Source of the DNA: Acetatifactor aquisgranensis
GTDB taxonomy: Bacteria > Bacillota > Clostridia > Lachnospirales > Lachnospiraceae
DNA length: 64,000 nt
Assembly (NCBI RefSeq): GCF_943193215.1
Contig: NZ_CALPDH010000022.1
Span: 51,959 to 115,958 of the forward strand
Direction: 5' to 3'
This document shows positions 51,993 to 61,237 of this stretch, in pieces. The translations under genes and the position numbers were made by a program. The notes beneath the pieces are model-generated. The model was given only the letters and a program-made list of their open reading frames with translations, did not search any database and was not told where the DNA came from. Every line of letters starts with the position of its first letter. The first letter of the stretch is position 1.

Positions 51993-52886
51993 TCAGTCCC
52001 GCTTGGGTTCCCTGGCCGGCTCTTCCTTCCGCAAATCTTTCTCATACATCTCTCTGCTGTTCATCAGCCAATCCAGTTTTTTCCGCGTCTCTTCGCGTTT
52101 TTTTCTGTCGAAATCCTGAATGGACATGTGCTGGAAATACCTGGACTGCTCCTGGCTAAACCCAAACTTTTCTCTCATTGTCTCCGCATATTCATGGAAC
52201 CCATCGGCATTTTCCATGATTGCAATGATTTCGGGATAGTTCTCCGCCGCAAGCAGATGCGCCTTTGCTTCCTCTATCTGACGGTCCAGCTTACCGATCT
52301 GCGTCCGGGCATATCTCTCCCGGCTTTCGTCATCGTACGGCAAATCTGGTATGCCGTTCCTTCTTTCTTTCATCTTCGCCGCTTCCTCTTGATAGCTTTT
52401 ATATTCCTGCTCCGTGAGCATGTCAAATCGGATCTGCAGCAGCTTCTTTACCTGATAGTCGGATAGGTCAAACGCTTCTTTCAGGGAAACAATCATATCT
52501 CTTTTGTCTTTGCTTCCCTTTATCACTTCCAGAATCTCCGCGCTGTGCTCAAACGCCCAAATATAGTCCTGGCATAGCTCTAAACGGCTGTCATAATACT
52601 CCCAGTTGTCATCATCCTCATACCGCAACCTCCCTTTCGGGAGTTTCCCGTGCATTTCCCTGTAATCCGACTTAGAATACTCATTCGTGCTCACATCGGC
52701 CCTTACCCCAATCTGCTCATATTCCGCCAGTTCATCCACGGCTAGCGCATATGCTTTGGACAACGCTGCATAAATGGACTTAAAATCGTCCACATACACT
52801 GAAATCCGCTGAACATCACCCGGATAGTCCTCCGGAACATACTTCCCGAAACGTTCTATCAAAATTCTCACCTGGTTGCACCGCAT
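51993..52886 (-). CDS. GyrA-like coiled-coil domain protein of unknown function
   Basis: 297 residues, mostly helical and charged. The central part (SKDKRDMIVSLKEAFDLSDY, KLLQIRFDMLTEQEY) matches the helical coiled-coil end of type IIA topoisomerase A subunits (the LSE..AILDMRL pattern), without the catalytic Tyr domain. The region after is a long helix, EESRERYARTQIGKLDRQIE. AGAGGGATTG precedes the ATG. Its C-terminus (EEPAREPKRD) resembles the tail remnant upstream of DUF2200 copy 1, so the pair was duplicated as a unit. Confidence 0.6.
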   Translation of the reverse strand: MRCNQVRILIERFGKYVPEDYPGDVQRISVYVDDFKSIYAALSKAYALAVDELAEYEQIGVRADVSTNEYSKSDYREMHGKLPKGRLRYEDDDNWEYYDSRLELCQDYIWAFEHSAEILEVIKGSKDKRDMIVSLKEAFDLSDYQVKKLLQIRFDMLTEQEYKSYQEEAAKMKERRNGIPDLPYDDESRERYARTQIGKLDRQIEEAKAHLLAAENYPEIIAIMENADGFHEYAETMREKFGFSQEQSRYFQHMSIQDFDRKKREETRKKLDWLMNSREMYEKDLRKEEPAREPKRD

Positions 52887-52915
52887 ATCAATCCCTCTCT
52901 CCCATAAATTATTTT

Positions 52916-53026
52916 GGTGTTAGTCAGTAAGTGGGTTGGTGGCACAATTTCAGGCTTTTCAGGACCTTAAAATATGCGGACTGCAAATGGGGAAAGCGGC
53001 TTACCAACCCATATGCTGACTAACAC
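52916..53026. mobile_element. MITE-like element with terminal inverted repeats and 8-bp target duplication
   Basis: 111 bp. The ends GGTGTTAGTCAG...CTGACTAACACC form an inverted repeat of 24-25 bp (arms also share TGGGTTGGT / ACCAACCCA with a 4-base mismatch block). Both sides carry the identical octamer ATTATTTT, a target-site duplication. No transposase is encoded. The transcripts of this stretch would also form a strong hairpin. Confidence 0.75.
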
Positions 53027-53035
53027 CATTATTTT

Positions 53036-53293
53036 TCATCTTTTCAGAAAATCGCTGAACTCTTTCAGTTCCTTTTTTCTGCTCTCGGGAAGGCTGTTGA
53101 ACTCCACATTGCAGACCGCTCCTTCCAAGGCATACAAATGCACCAGACAGACATTCGGATACCTTTCCTTCAATTTCAGGAAGGCCTGTTCCGCGCCTGA
53201 ACGGATCAGCTCCTCCGCTGAGCCAATCCCAACGGAATCCAGCTTCTTTGCCATTTCCCTGCCAATATTCATCATGGATGCCAATTCCGCCAT
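53036..53293 (-). CDS. TfoX C-terminal domain protein
   Basis: 85 residues, TfoX_C domain only: ELASMMNIGREMAKKLDSVGI, SAEELIRSGAEQAFLKLKE, a helix-hairpin-helix-like fold. In Gram-negatives the full TfoX regulates competence. The stand-alone C-terminal form in Clostridia has no known function. AGGAGAGA before the ATG. Confidence 0.88.
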   Translation of the reverse strand: MAELASMMNIGREMAKKLDSVGIGSAEELIRSGAEQAFLKLKERYPNVCLVHLYALEGAVCNVEFNSLPESRKKELKEFSDFLKR

Positions 53294-53355
53294 GTTCTTC
53301 TCTCCTCAAACGACTACAATTTTGCATTCCAATTGCCGACAGTTCTGTAAAACGC

Positions 53356-54621
53356 TCATTCATCATATTCACAAATATAACCAATCCGTCCTGCATAGGA
53401 GGGCGCGGCAGACAGGATATCCTCCGGCACATCGTTGAGGTAGCACCTGCCATCCGCCGTTCGGTATAGGATGGCTACGTATTCCTCTTTTACCTCTCTC
53501 CCGTCCTCGGCAAGCCCCTCATAGCTTGGCTCGCCCTCCAGCCAGAAACCGGCGAACAGGGCCTTATACAGGTCTAACATACCGTATCCCTCCGGCGTTC
53601 CGGGCTCCAGCCAGCCGAATCCAAATCTGTCCGCCCTGTTGGCGCCTACAAAAAATGTAACCGCCGTTTTTTCTTCCGAAACAATCTGTTCCTGCACCCA
53701 CCGGAATTCTTCCCATGAGGTGAGGGTCGCCAGATAACCGCCCTTTTCCTCACAGGCCTCATACGCCTCTGTCCACGTCAGATCTTCCACGATCAGTTCA
53801 TAGCGGTGTGCTGCCGAGGCCGTTTCCTTTCTTTCCAGCAGAGAGCGCATCTCAACTTCAATATAATACGTCTCCGGCGTCTTTCCCTCCTCTTCCGGAT
53901 AAACGGCATGAAACCGCTGTTCATATTCCGCTTTCTCTACCGGCTGCTCCAGCCAATGGTATTCGAAAATATAATCATCATTTTCATCAAGCTTCGGCCC
54001 GTCCGGCGGATCCTGGCAGGTTCCTCCGCCTATGAAATCCCAGGAGCCGTCCTTGATGGCGTATACATTATCATAATAATATCCCATGTTCCCTTCGGAA
54101 TTGCAGAGGAGATTCCCTTTCTCAATATAGGTAAAATACAGGCGGCTGGTCTGCAGCACATCCAGAACCCCATCATGCCAGGTCAAAATCTGGCAGCCTC
54201 CCGCTTCAAAGCCGGAATCTATCACAAGCTCCGGAATCTCATCTTCGTCCACATAGATCAGGCTGTAAGTGCAGGAACCGCTGGCTTCAAATCCATCCAG
54301 ATAGTCAAGGTATGCCTGCTCCCAGGGCTCCTTATCGGCAGGGCTTTCCATGTCCGTTTCTGTGCCTGAAGCTTCCTTGTTTTCTGAATCGTCTGAATCA
54401 TCCGGGCCGTCTTCCTCTTTCGCGCCACTGCTTTGCGGCGGCTTTTCTTTTGGTTCTGAGTCGTCTGAATCATCCGGGCTGTCTTCCGCTTTCACGTCAC
54501 TGCTTTGCGGCTGGTTTTCTTTTGTCTCTACATCCGGTATCGCTATTGCGTCGTTTCTCCCACAGGCCGTAAGGAAAAGGGCGACCATACCGCACAGCAG
54601 GGCCAGCTTTTGTCTTTTCAT
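53356..54621 (-). CDS. Secreted lipoprotein with C-type-lectin-like domain
   Basis: About 421 residues. Signal with lipobox LTAC (about 17-20), then an Asp/Ser/Glu-rich linker containing two copies of a PDDSDDSE-type unit, a middle region with EDEIPELVIDSG (a common secreted-protein motif), and a C-terminal CTL-fold domain (LTWTEAYEACEEKGGYLATL, later YLNDVPEDIL and GYICEYDE, the WND-like and last-Cys elements). It probably sits on the cell surface and binds carbohydrate or protein. Start ATG 54621 preferred over GTG 54633. Confidence 0.8.
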   Translation of the reverse strand: MKRQKLALLCGMVALFLTACGRNDAIAIPDVETKENQPQSSDVKAEDSPDDSDDSEPKEKPPQSSGAKEEDGPDDSDDSENKEASGTETDMESPADKEPWEQAYLDYLDGFEASGSCTYSLIYVDEDEIPELVIDSGFEAGGCQILTWHDGVLDVLQTSRLYFTYIEKGNLLCNSEGNMGYYYDNVYAIKDGSWDFIGGGTCQDPPDGPKLDENDDYIFEYHWLEQPVEKAEYEQRFHAVYPEEEGKTPETYYIEVEMRSLLERKETASAAHRYELIVEDLTWTEAYEACEEKGGYLATLTSWEEFRWVQEQIVSEEKTAVTFFVGANRADRFGFGWLEPGTPEGYGMLDLYKALFAGFWLEGEPSYEGLAEDGREVKEEYVAILYRTADGRCYLNDVPEDILSAAPSYAGRIGYICEYDE

Positions 54622-54633
54622 CCAAAATCTCAC

Positions 54634-55111
54634 TTTCTCTATCTTGATTGGGAGGCCGGCAGTCTATTCTTCAGGCCCCTGTGCAAATTCTTGTGCAAAT
54701 TTTCGGTGGACATCTTCCCCGGCGCGCAAGTACAGAAACCTATCGCGCAGAGGGCTACCGCTCGTATTTCGGGCTTGTGCGATTTGGAAAACAGACCGGA
54801 ATATTTGCATGCGGGTTCGGTATGAACCACTGGTTTCCACTGTCTTGATTATAAAATATTTACCTACAACATGCAATGTATATTTATAGCTTGAAATCCC
54901 GCCATTTTTTTCTATAAAAACACAATAAAAATCTGATTATCCGCTAAAACACAGTATCTATCAGCATTTTCAAGGGAACAAATACATCAATTTACTACTT
55001 ATTTACTACCATTGAATGAGCCTTGATACGCCAGTTTTCCTAGATATGCAAAGATATGGTACAGCACATCAGTATTGAAACAAGAAAAAAATTGAATATT
55101 TTATAGACTAT
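54634..55111. other. Boundary region: probable left end of the Tn916-like element
   Basis: About 480 bp without a gene. GC falls sharply after about 54.85 kb. Direct repeats of TTACTAC (TTTACTACTTATTTACTACC at about 54990-55010) resemble arm-type or core sites of a tyrosine integrase. The exact end cannot be fixed without the other end. Confidence 0.5.
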
Positions 55112-55166
55112 GGAACGCCTAAAATGACGTTCCTTTTCTATTTTCAGCCGTTCTTATTGGACGGCT
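55112..55166 (+). terminator. Two attenuator-like hairpins in the leader of the adhesin gene
   Basis: GGAACG/CGTTCC (55112-55133) followed by TTTTCTATTTT, and AGCCGT/ACGGCT (55146-55166) followed by ATTTTATT. Similar hairpins precede other genes of Tn916-type elements. Confidence 0.55.
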
Positions 55167-55201
55167 ATTTTATTACCCAAAATGAAAGGAGCATTAGATT
55201 T

Positions 55202-58200
55202 ATGAAAAAGATGTTAAAACGATTGTGTACGGGCTTCTTAGCTCTTGCAACTGTCGTTACTGCTTTACCGACGACACCCGTCCATGCAGAAAGCAAGCAA
55301 TACTGGACGGAGTCAAAGGAGCGTGTCGGTATCGTTGAAAAAGTAATGAATGACGGTTCGATTGGTTCTACTTTTAACGAGGGGCATTTGACCGTTGAGG
55401 GCGAGGACGCTTACTGTATCGACATTAACACAGATTTTAGAAACGGCTACAAAACCAAAGCTGACGTAAGCACCCGTATGAGTGCCGACCAGATAAGCGA
55501 CGTTGCCTTATCTATCGAATATGTAAAACAGTACACAGACAGCCACAGCGGAATAAGCAACAATCACGCCTACCTTTTAAGACAGCTTGTTGTCTGGCAG
55601 AGATTGAGCGTACATCTTGGCTGGCAATGTGATAATGTGCGAGCTTCTTATGATGAAATTCCAAAGGCAACGCAGGACGAAGTTTTCTCTGGTGCAAAAG
55701 CCTTTGTCAAAGAGAATAAAGGACGCTATGAATGTGGCGGTTATATCTACTCTGGCGAGGGGCAGGAATTAGGACAATTCTGGGCGAAGCTGAATGTTGG
55801 AAATGCAAAACTGCAAAAGACTTCCAGTAATACCAGCATTACAGACGATAACGGGAATTACTCTGTTGCTGGTGCAACATACGGTGTCTTTGCTGATAAG
55901 GACTGCACGAAACAGCTTGCCACCCTTACGACTGATGAAAACGGAAATACAGATGTTGTAGAGGTAAAAGCAGGCACAGTTTATATCAAGGAATTATCTG
56001 CACCAGCAGGATATAAAGTAGATAAAACTGTATATTCCTTAAAGGTTGAAGCTGGAAGGACAGCGACCTTGAAAGTATCAGATACACCGAAAGTAACAGA
56101 CACTTTGATTAAGCTTTTCAAGATTGATATGGAAACACAGAAAGACAATCCGCAGGGAAACGCTTCTCTAGCAGGTGCAGAATTTACATGGAAGTATTAT
56201 GCTGGCTTCTATAACAAAGACAATCTCCCTGCCGAAGCTACTCGTACATGGGTTACAAAGACAATCGCTGAAACAGACAGCGACGGGACAACTCATTACA
56301 TCACAAAATTAGCGGACGCATACAAGGTGTCTGGCGACAGTTTCTATATGCAGGACGGCAAGGCAGTTCTTCCTTTAGGAACACTAACCGTTGAGGAAAC
56401 AAAAGCTCCAAACGGTTACTTGTTAGACGGTGCGTATATGCAGGCTGGCGATAAGTCGGAACAGATTAAGGGCTTATATGTAACACAGATTACCGAGGAC
56501 GGCGACCTTGCCGTATTGACTGGAAGTAACCAGTTTTCCGTATCAGACAAAGTTATCCGTGGCGGTGTGAAAATTCAGAAACGAGATTTAGAAACGGGCG
56601 ATACAAAGCCACAAGGAAGTGCTACCTTGAAAGATACTGCCTTTGACATCATTTCCTTAAATGACAATTCTGTTTTGGTTGAGGGCAAGCTATACAAGAA
56701 AAATGAAGTGGTAAAGACAATCCATACAGACATTGAGGGTATCGCTTCTACTTCTGCCGACCTTTTACCTTATGGAAAATTCCATATCGTTGAGAGTGAA
56801 GCTCCAAACGGTTACTTGACAGACGGTGCGAAGCCGATTGACTTTGCAATCACAGAAAACGGAAAAATTGTGGACTTAACCGACGAAGCTCATTCTATCT
56901 ACAATCAGATTAAGCGTGGAGATATTGAGGGTGTAAAAATCGGTGCAGGCACACACAAGCGTCTTGCTGATGTTCCCTTTAGGATCACAAGCAAGACGAC
57001 GGGAGAAAGTCATGTAGTGGTAACTGATGATAACGGGCAGTTCTCCACTTCTTCTGACTGGGCTTCACATAAGCACAATACCAACGCAGGCAAGACCAGC
57101 GAGGACGGTGTATGGTTTGGAACTTCTGAACCAGACGACAGCAAAGGTGCATTACCTTATGATACTTACATCATTGAGGAATTGCGCTCCGAAAGCAACA
57201 AAGGCTTTGAGCTTATCCCACCTTTTGAAATCGTGGTATCAAGAAATAATCTTGTGATTGATTTAGGAACGCTGACTGATGAATACGAAAAAGAAATCTC
57301 TATCCATACCACAGCGACCAGCAAGGACGGCGAAAAGACTATCCTTGCAGGAAAAGAGGTTACAATCGTTGATACTGTCAAATTAGACGGACTTACAAAA
57401 GGCACAAAGTATCATTTGAAAGGCTGGCAGATGTTAAAGGAAGAAAACGCCGAGCTTATCATTGACGGGAAACGTGTAGGAAATGACTATACTTTTATCG
57501 CTGATGATGAAGAAATGAAAATAGAAATTGCCTATACATTCAATGCGTCCGAGCTTGGCGGTAAAAACCTTGTTACCTTTGAAGAATTGTATGATTTAAG
57601 CAATCCAGACAAACCCGTAAAAGTTGCGGAACACAAGGATATTGAGGACGACGGGCAAACGGTATTGATTACAGAGCGTATCATCAAGATACATACGACT
57701 GCTACCGATAAGGACGGCAACAAAGAGCTTGAAGCTGGAAAAGAGGTAACAATCCTTGATACCGTAACCTTAGAGGGCTTAGAAATCGGTACACAGTACA
57801 AACTTGTGGGCTGGCAGATGTTGAAAGAAGAAAATGCAGAGCTTCTTATCAATGGAAAACCTGTGGAAAGTGATTACACCTTTACTGCTGACAGCGAAGC
57901 TATGAAAGTGGAAGTTGCCTTTACCTTTGACGCTACTTCTCTTGACGGCAAACAGCTTGTAACTTTTGAAGAATTGTACGATTTTAGCAATCCAGACGAA
58001 CCGAAGAAAGTTACCGAGCATAAGGATATTGAGGATAAGGGACAGACGATTACCTTTAAGGAAAAGCCAGAAGAACCAGAAAAACCCGAAACACCACCGA
58101 CACCAGAAAAGCCTAACAGACCTAGCGACAGTCCCAAAACGGGCGACAGTACAAATGTAATGGCATTTGTCGTGATGTTGCTTGTGTCTGCTGGTGGATT

Positions 58201-58246
58201 AGCTGGAACATATCTTTACAAACGCCGTAAAATGAAGAAATCATAA
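55202..58246 (+). CDS. SpaA/VaFE-type sortase-anchored surface adhesin with thioester domain
   Basis: About 1014 residues. Signal peptide 1-29. A thioester-domain pair Cys72 (in EDAYCIDIN) and Gln128 (in LLRQLVVWQ) predicts a covalent thioester bond to host or cell surfaces. It is followed by at least three SpaA-type isopeptide-forming beta domains (for example KLQKTSSNTSI..., KLFKIDMETQKDNPQG, KIQKRDLETGDTKPQG, each closed by ...EETKAPNGYLLDG or VESEAPNGYLTDG). Two VaFE repeats of about 125 residues (IHTTATSKDGEKTILAGKE..., LVTFEELYD) come next, then a Pro-rich stem, the sorting signal SPKTG, a TM helix and a basic tail. ATG 55202 follows AAAGGAG. No sortase is visible in the window. Confidence 0.9.
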   Translation: MKKMLKRLCTGFLALATVVTALPTTPVHAESKQYWTESKERVGIVEKVMNDGSIGSTFNEGHLTVEGEDAYCIDINTDFRNGYKTKADVSTRMSADQISDVALSIEYVKQYTDSHSGISNNHAYLLRQLVVWQRLSVHLGWQCDNVRASYDEIPKATQDEVFSGAKAFVKENKGRYECGGYIYSGEGQELGQFWAKLNVGNAKLQKTSSNTSITDDNGNYSVAGATYGVFADKDCTKQLATLTTDENGNTDVVEVKAGTVYIKELSAPAGYKVDKTVYSLKVEAGRTATLKVSDTPKVTDTLIKLFKIDMETQKDNPQGNASLAGAEFTWKYYAGFYNKDNLPAEATRTWVTKTIAETDSDGTTHYITKLADAYKVSGDSFYMQDGKAVLPLGTLTVEETKAPNGYLLDGAYMQAGDKSEQIKGLYVTQITEDGDLAVLTGSNQFSVSDKVIRGGVKIQKRDLETGDTKPQGSATLKDTAFDIISLNDNSVLVEGKLYKKNEVVKTIHTDIEGIASTSADLLPYGKFHIVESEAPNGYLTDGAKPIDFAITENGKIVDLTDEAHSIYNQIKRGDIEGVKIGAGTHKRLADVPFRITSKTTGESHVVVTDDNGQFSTSSDWASHKHNTNAGKTSEDGVWFGTSEPDDSKGALPYDTYIIEELRSESNKGFELIPPFEIVVSRNNLVIDLGTLTDEYEKEISIHTTATSKDGEKTILAGKEVTIVDTVKLDGLTKGTKYHLKGWQMLKEENAELIIDGKRVGNDYTFIADDEEMKIEIAYTFNASELGGKNLVTFEELYDLSNPDKPVKVAEHKDIEDDGQTVLITERIIKIHTTATDKDGNKELEAGKEVTILDTVTLEGLEIGTQYKLVGWQMLKEENAELLINGKPVESDYTFTADSEAMKVEVAFTFDATSLDGKQLVTFEELYDFSNPDEPKKVTEHKDIEDKGQTITFKEKPEEPEKPETPPTPEKPNRPSDSPKTGDSTNVMAFVVMLLVSAGGLAGTYLYKRRKMKKS

Positions 58247-58484
58247 GGCGGTAACGGTATGATGAAAGAAAAATCACGCTCTCCGCCGAAGCTGTCAAAC
58301 GGCAGACTTCCGCTTATTCTGGCTTGTCTGCCTACAACCTGCAAGAACACGGATAGTCAAGGGTGCGTAAGCATTGACTTTACCCTTTACTATCTGGGGG
58401 ATTGCTGGTACTTCCCCAACCGCCAGAATAAGAAATCACAATCAATTAACTTATCAAAAATAGAAAGAAACGAGGTAAAACAAT
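58247..58484 (+). other. Gap between adhesin and DUF961 genes
   Basis: 238 bp of moderately conserved Tn916-type leader. It holds an open frame at 58259-58537, which overlaps the next gene and lacks a family; I do not call it a gene. Confidence 0.5.
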
Positions 58485-58811
58485 ATGGAAATGAAATATG
58501 TCGTGCCAGATATGGCACAGTCTTTTGGAACTCTTGAATTTGCAGGCGAAAGCGAGCCTATCTTTGAAAGGGATAAAAACAACCGCAAGGTCATAGCCAG
58601 ACGAAGCTATAACCTTTATTCTGACGTACAGAAAGGCGAAAATGTTGTGGTGGAAATTCCCGTGCAGGCTGGCGAAAAGCATTTCAAGTATGAACAGAAA
58701 GTAAAACTTGTCAATCCGAAGTTATACGGCAGAGGGTACGCAATCGGGGATGTGGGACATACCGATTATGTATTAGTAGCTGATGATATTGTAGCAGTTG
58801 AAGAAAAGTAA
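58485..58811 (+). CDS. DUF961 (YdcP-type) protein, Tn916 Orf23-like
   Basis: 108 residues: MAQSFGTLEFAGESEPIFERDKNNRKVIARRSYNLYSDVQ is the conserved start of DUF961 proteins of Tn916/ICEBs1, which act early in conjugation, possibly helping the relaxase (known for HelP homologs in ICEBs1). GAGGT precedes the ATG. First of the typical Orf23-Orf22-Orf21-Orf20 series. Confidence 0.88.
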   Translation: MEMKYVVPDMAQSFGTLEFAGESEPIFERDKNNRKVIARRSYNLYSDVQKGENVVVEIPVQAGEKHFKYEQKVKLVNPKLYGRGYAIGDVGHTDYVLVADDIVAVEEK

Positions 58812-58826
58812 AGGAGTGAAGAATTT

Positions 58827-59210
58827 ATGAGATTATCAAATGGATTTGTCATTGACAAAGAGAAAACATTTGGAGAATTAAAATTTACAGCGGTGCGTGA
58901 TGTGTTCTTGCAAAATGAGGACGGGACACCGAGTACCCAGCTTAAAAAGCGTATCTATGATTTGAAGTGCAGTCTGCATGGTGGAATTATCCCCGTGTCC
59001 GTACCGCCAGAAGTACCGTTAAGGGAATTTCCTTACAATGCAGTCGTGGAGCTTGTCAATCCCGTAGCCGATACGGTATCACGAAAAACCTATACGGGTG
59101 CAGATGTGGATTGGTATGTAAAGGCAGAAGATATTGTACTGAAGAATAAAGGCAATCAGAACACAGGCACTTCACAGAACCATACACCGCAGGGACAACC
59201 GAAAAAATAG
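58827..59210 (+). CDS. DUF961 (YdcP-type) protein, Tn916 Orf22-like
   Basis: 127 residues, a paralog of the preceding gene: NGFVIDKEKTFGELKFTAVR, then KKRIYDLKCSLHGGIIPVSV and VVELVNPVADTV. A low-complexity Asn/Thr/Gln tail (about 110-127) is extra. AAAGGAGTG before the ATG, 15 bp after the first DUF961 gene. HelP-like single-strand DNA helper role is inferred from the family. Confidence 0.87.
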   Translation: MRLSNGFVIDKEKTFGELKFTAVRDVFLQNEDGTPSTQLKKRIYDLKCSLHGGIIPVSVPPEVPLREFPYNAVVELVNPVADTVSRKTYTGADVDWYVKAEDIVLKNKGNQNTGTSQNHTPQGQPKK

Positions 59211-59230
59211 ACTTGCTGAATAGATTTTCG

Positions 59231-59259
59231 TTGTAGAGGATATACGGAACTGTTATAAT
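59231..59259 (+). promoter_or_regulatory. Promoter of the cargo gene inside the conjugation operon
   Basis: TTGTAG (59231-59236), 17 bp, perfect TATAAT (59254-59259), about 50 bp ahead of ATG 59312. This shows that the following gene can be expressed without the transfer operon. Confidence 0.65.
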
Positions 59260-59311
59260 ATGGGTATGAAGAAAGCGACAAATTAGAATTTGATAAGGAG
59301 CGAAAAGAAAA

Positions 59312-59749
59312 ATGTGTGAAGAATGTTACTCTGATGAAAATAGAATAACACCATTACTAAATCCCTTGGACTGCTTAGAAAACCACACTCAATATATTTG
59401 TGGAACTTGTGGACGTTGCATTTGTATTGAACATGACCCAAACAGAGGATTACAAAGATGGAATTTTCCTTTTAAGTCATTGGAAATTGCAAAACTTTAT
59501 TTACGAACAGCCGATTATACAACGAAAAGTTCATGTGGTATTTATGAGATAGAGAACAGTAAAGGCAGAGTATCTTATAAAATATTCGCCGGGAATGAGG
59601 ATTTACATCTATTCTTGAAAAAGAATAAAGACAAGAAATGCAAACAAATGACACCTGTGTTTAATGTTGGAGAGTATAAAGAATATTCACATACAGAAGT
59701 ACGAAAATTGACTTCTGATGAAATAAAACAATATATGAGTGAACGTTAA
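59312..59749 (+). CDS. Zinc-ribbon-like cargo protein of unknown function
   Basis: 145 residues. Cysteines MCEEC, then ICGTCGRCIC give two C-x2-C pairs, a likely zinc ribbon (about 2-45). The rest (KSLEIAKLYLRTADYTTK, SSCGIYEIENSKGRVSYKIF) is a mixed alpha/beta domain I do not know. AAGGAG lies upstream. Standard Tn916 has no gene here, so it is an insertion between Orf22 and Orf21 with its own promoter. Confidence 0.55.
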   Translation: MCEECYSDENRITPLLNPLDCLENHTQYICGTCGRCICIEHDPNRGLQRWNFPFKSLEIAKLYLRTADYTTKSSCGIYEIENSKGRVSYKIFAGNEDLHLFLKKNKDKKCKQMTPVFNVGEYKEYSHTEVRKLTSDEIKQYMSER

Positions 59750-59842
59750 ATTCCAGTTTGACAACTTCATATCCATGCACACAAAGCAGTTAGTCTATAC
59801 GATTGACTGCTTTTTTCATACCCAGAAAGGAGTGATTGATTT

Positions 59843-61237
59843 ATGAGAATGATTTTAAACAAAGGACACCGTATCAGAGCCAGCGATAAGAACCTTGTCT
59901 ATCGCTTTTCAATGGGGACACTCCTGTTTGTGTTCGTAGCGGTTATCCTGCTATTAAATACAAAACAGCTCATGCGTACCGACTGGGAACATTTCAGCTT
60001 ATTAGACAATGGCTTTACGCTTTCCCTTTACAACTTCATAACCATACTGATAGCGACTGGTGTTTGTGCATTGGTCGCTTTTCTGTATTACCGCTTCTGT
60101 TACGACAGTTTCAAAAAGCTACTGCACCGTCAAAAGCTGGCACGAATGATACTGGAAAATAAGTGGTATGAAGCCGATACCGTACAAGACAGCGGTTTTT
60201 TTACTGACCTGCAAAGCAGATCAAGGGAAAAAATAGTCTGGTTTCCAAAGATTTATTATCAAATGGAAAAGGGACTGCTTCATATCCGCTGTGAAATTAC
60301 GCTGGGGAAATATCAAGACCAGCTTTTACGGTTAGAGGATAAATTGGAAAGTGGCTTGTATTGTGAGCTGACCGACAAGACCCTGCATGACGGCTATATC
60401 GAATATACCCTGCTTTATGATATGATAGCGAACCGCATTACCATTGATGAAGTACGGGCAGAGAACGGCTGTCTTAGACTGATGAAAAATCTTGTCTGGG
60501 AATATGACGCACTCCCTCACGCTTTGATTGCTGGTGGGACTGGTGGCGGTAAAACATATTTTCTGCTGACACTCATTGAAGCCTTACTGCATACCAACGC
60601 TATCCTTTATATCTTAGACCCGAAGAACGCTGACCTTGCAGACTTAGGGACAGTTATGGAAAATGTGTATCACACCAAAGAAGAAATGATTGATTGCGTC
60701 AATGCCTTTTATGAGGGCATGGTACAGCGAAGTGAGGAAATGAAGCGACACCCGAACTATAAGACGGGCGAAAACTATGCCTATCTGGGACTGCCATCCT
60801 GCTTTCTTATCTTTGATGAATATGTGGCATTTTTTGAAATGCTGGGGACGAAAGAAAGCGTGGGCTTACTTAGCCAGTTAAAGAAAATCGTTATGTTAGG
60901 ACGACAAGCAGGTTATTTCCTTATCGTTGCCTGCCAGCGTCCAGACGCAAAGTATTTCTCGGACGGTATCAGAGATAACTTCAATTTCCGTGTGGGACTT
61001 GGGCGTATCAGCGAATTAGGTTACGGTATGCTGTTTGGTTCAGATGTGAAAAAGCAGTTTTTCCAGAAGCGTATCAAGGGGCGTGGCTATTGTGATGTGG
61101 GAACAAGCGTTATCAGTGAATTTTACACGCCTTTAGTCCCAAAAGGACATGATTTTTTGCAGACTATCGGCTCTCTTGCACAAGCAAGGCAGGACGGGAC
61201 GGCGACGTGCGAAGCGAAAGGCGACGGCACGGACTAG
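59843..61237 (+). CDS. FtsK/SpoIIIE-family coupling protein, Tn916 Orf21-like
   Basis: 464 residues. Two N-terminal TM helices (about 24-45, 63-87) are followed by the motor domain: ALIAGGTGGGKTYFLLTLIE (Walker A), LYILDPKNADLADL, FLIFDEYVAFFE (Walker B), LLSQLKKIVMLGRQAG. It pumps the relaxase-bound DNA strand to the conjugation channel. GAAAGGAGTG before ATG 59843. Leader with AGCAGT/ACTGCT hairpin and T run, as in Tn916. Confidence 0.92.
   Translation: MRMILNKGHRIRASDKNLVYRFSMGTLLFVFVAVILLLNTKQLMRTDWEHFSLLDNGFTLSLYNFITILIATGVCALVAFLYYRFCYDSFKKLLHRQKLARMILENKWYEADTVQDSGFFTDLQSRSREKIVWFPKIYYQMEKGLLHIRCEITLGKYQDQLLRLEDKLESGLYCELTDKTLHDGYIEYTLLYDMIANRITIDEVRAENGCLRLMKNLVWEYDALPHALIAGGTGGGKTYFLLTLIEALLHTNAILYILDPKNADLADLGTVMENVYHTKEEMIDCVNAFYEGMVQRSEEMKRHPNYKTGENYAYLGLPSCFLIFDEYVAFFEMLGTKESVGLLSQLKKIVMLGRQAGYFLIVACQRPDAKYFSDGIRDNFNFRVGLGRISELGYGMLFGSDVKKQFFQKRIKGRGYCDVGTSVISEFYTPLVPKGHDFLQTIGSLAQARQDGTATCEAKGDGTD

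Noticed and set aside
58259..58537. 92-residue open frame before the first DUF961 gene
   Set aside because: Overlaps that gene by 53 bases, has no clear family and no good ribosome site.
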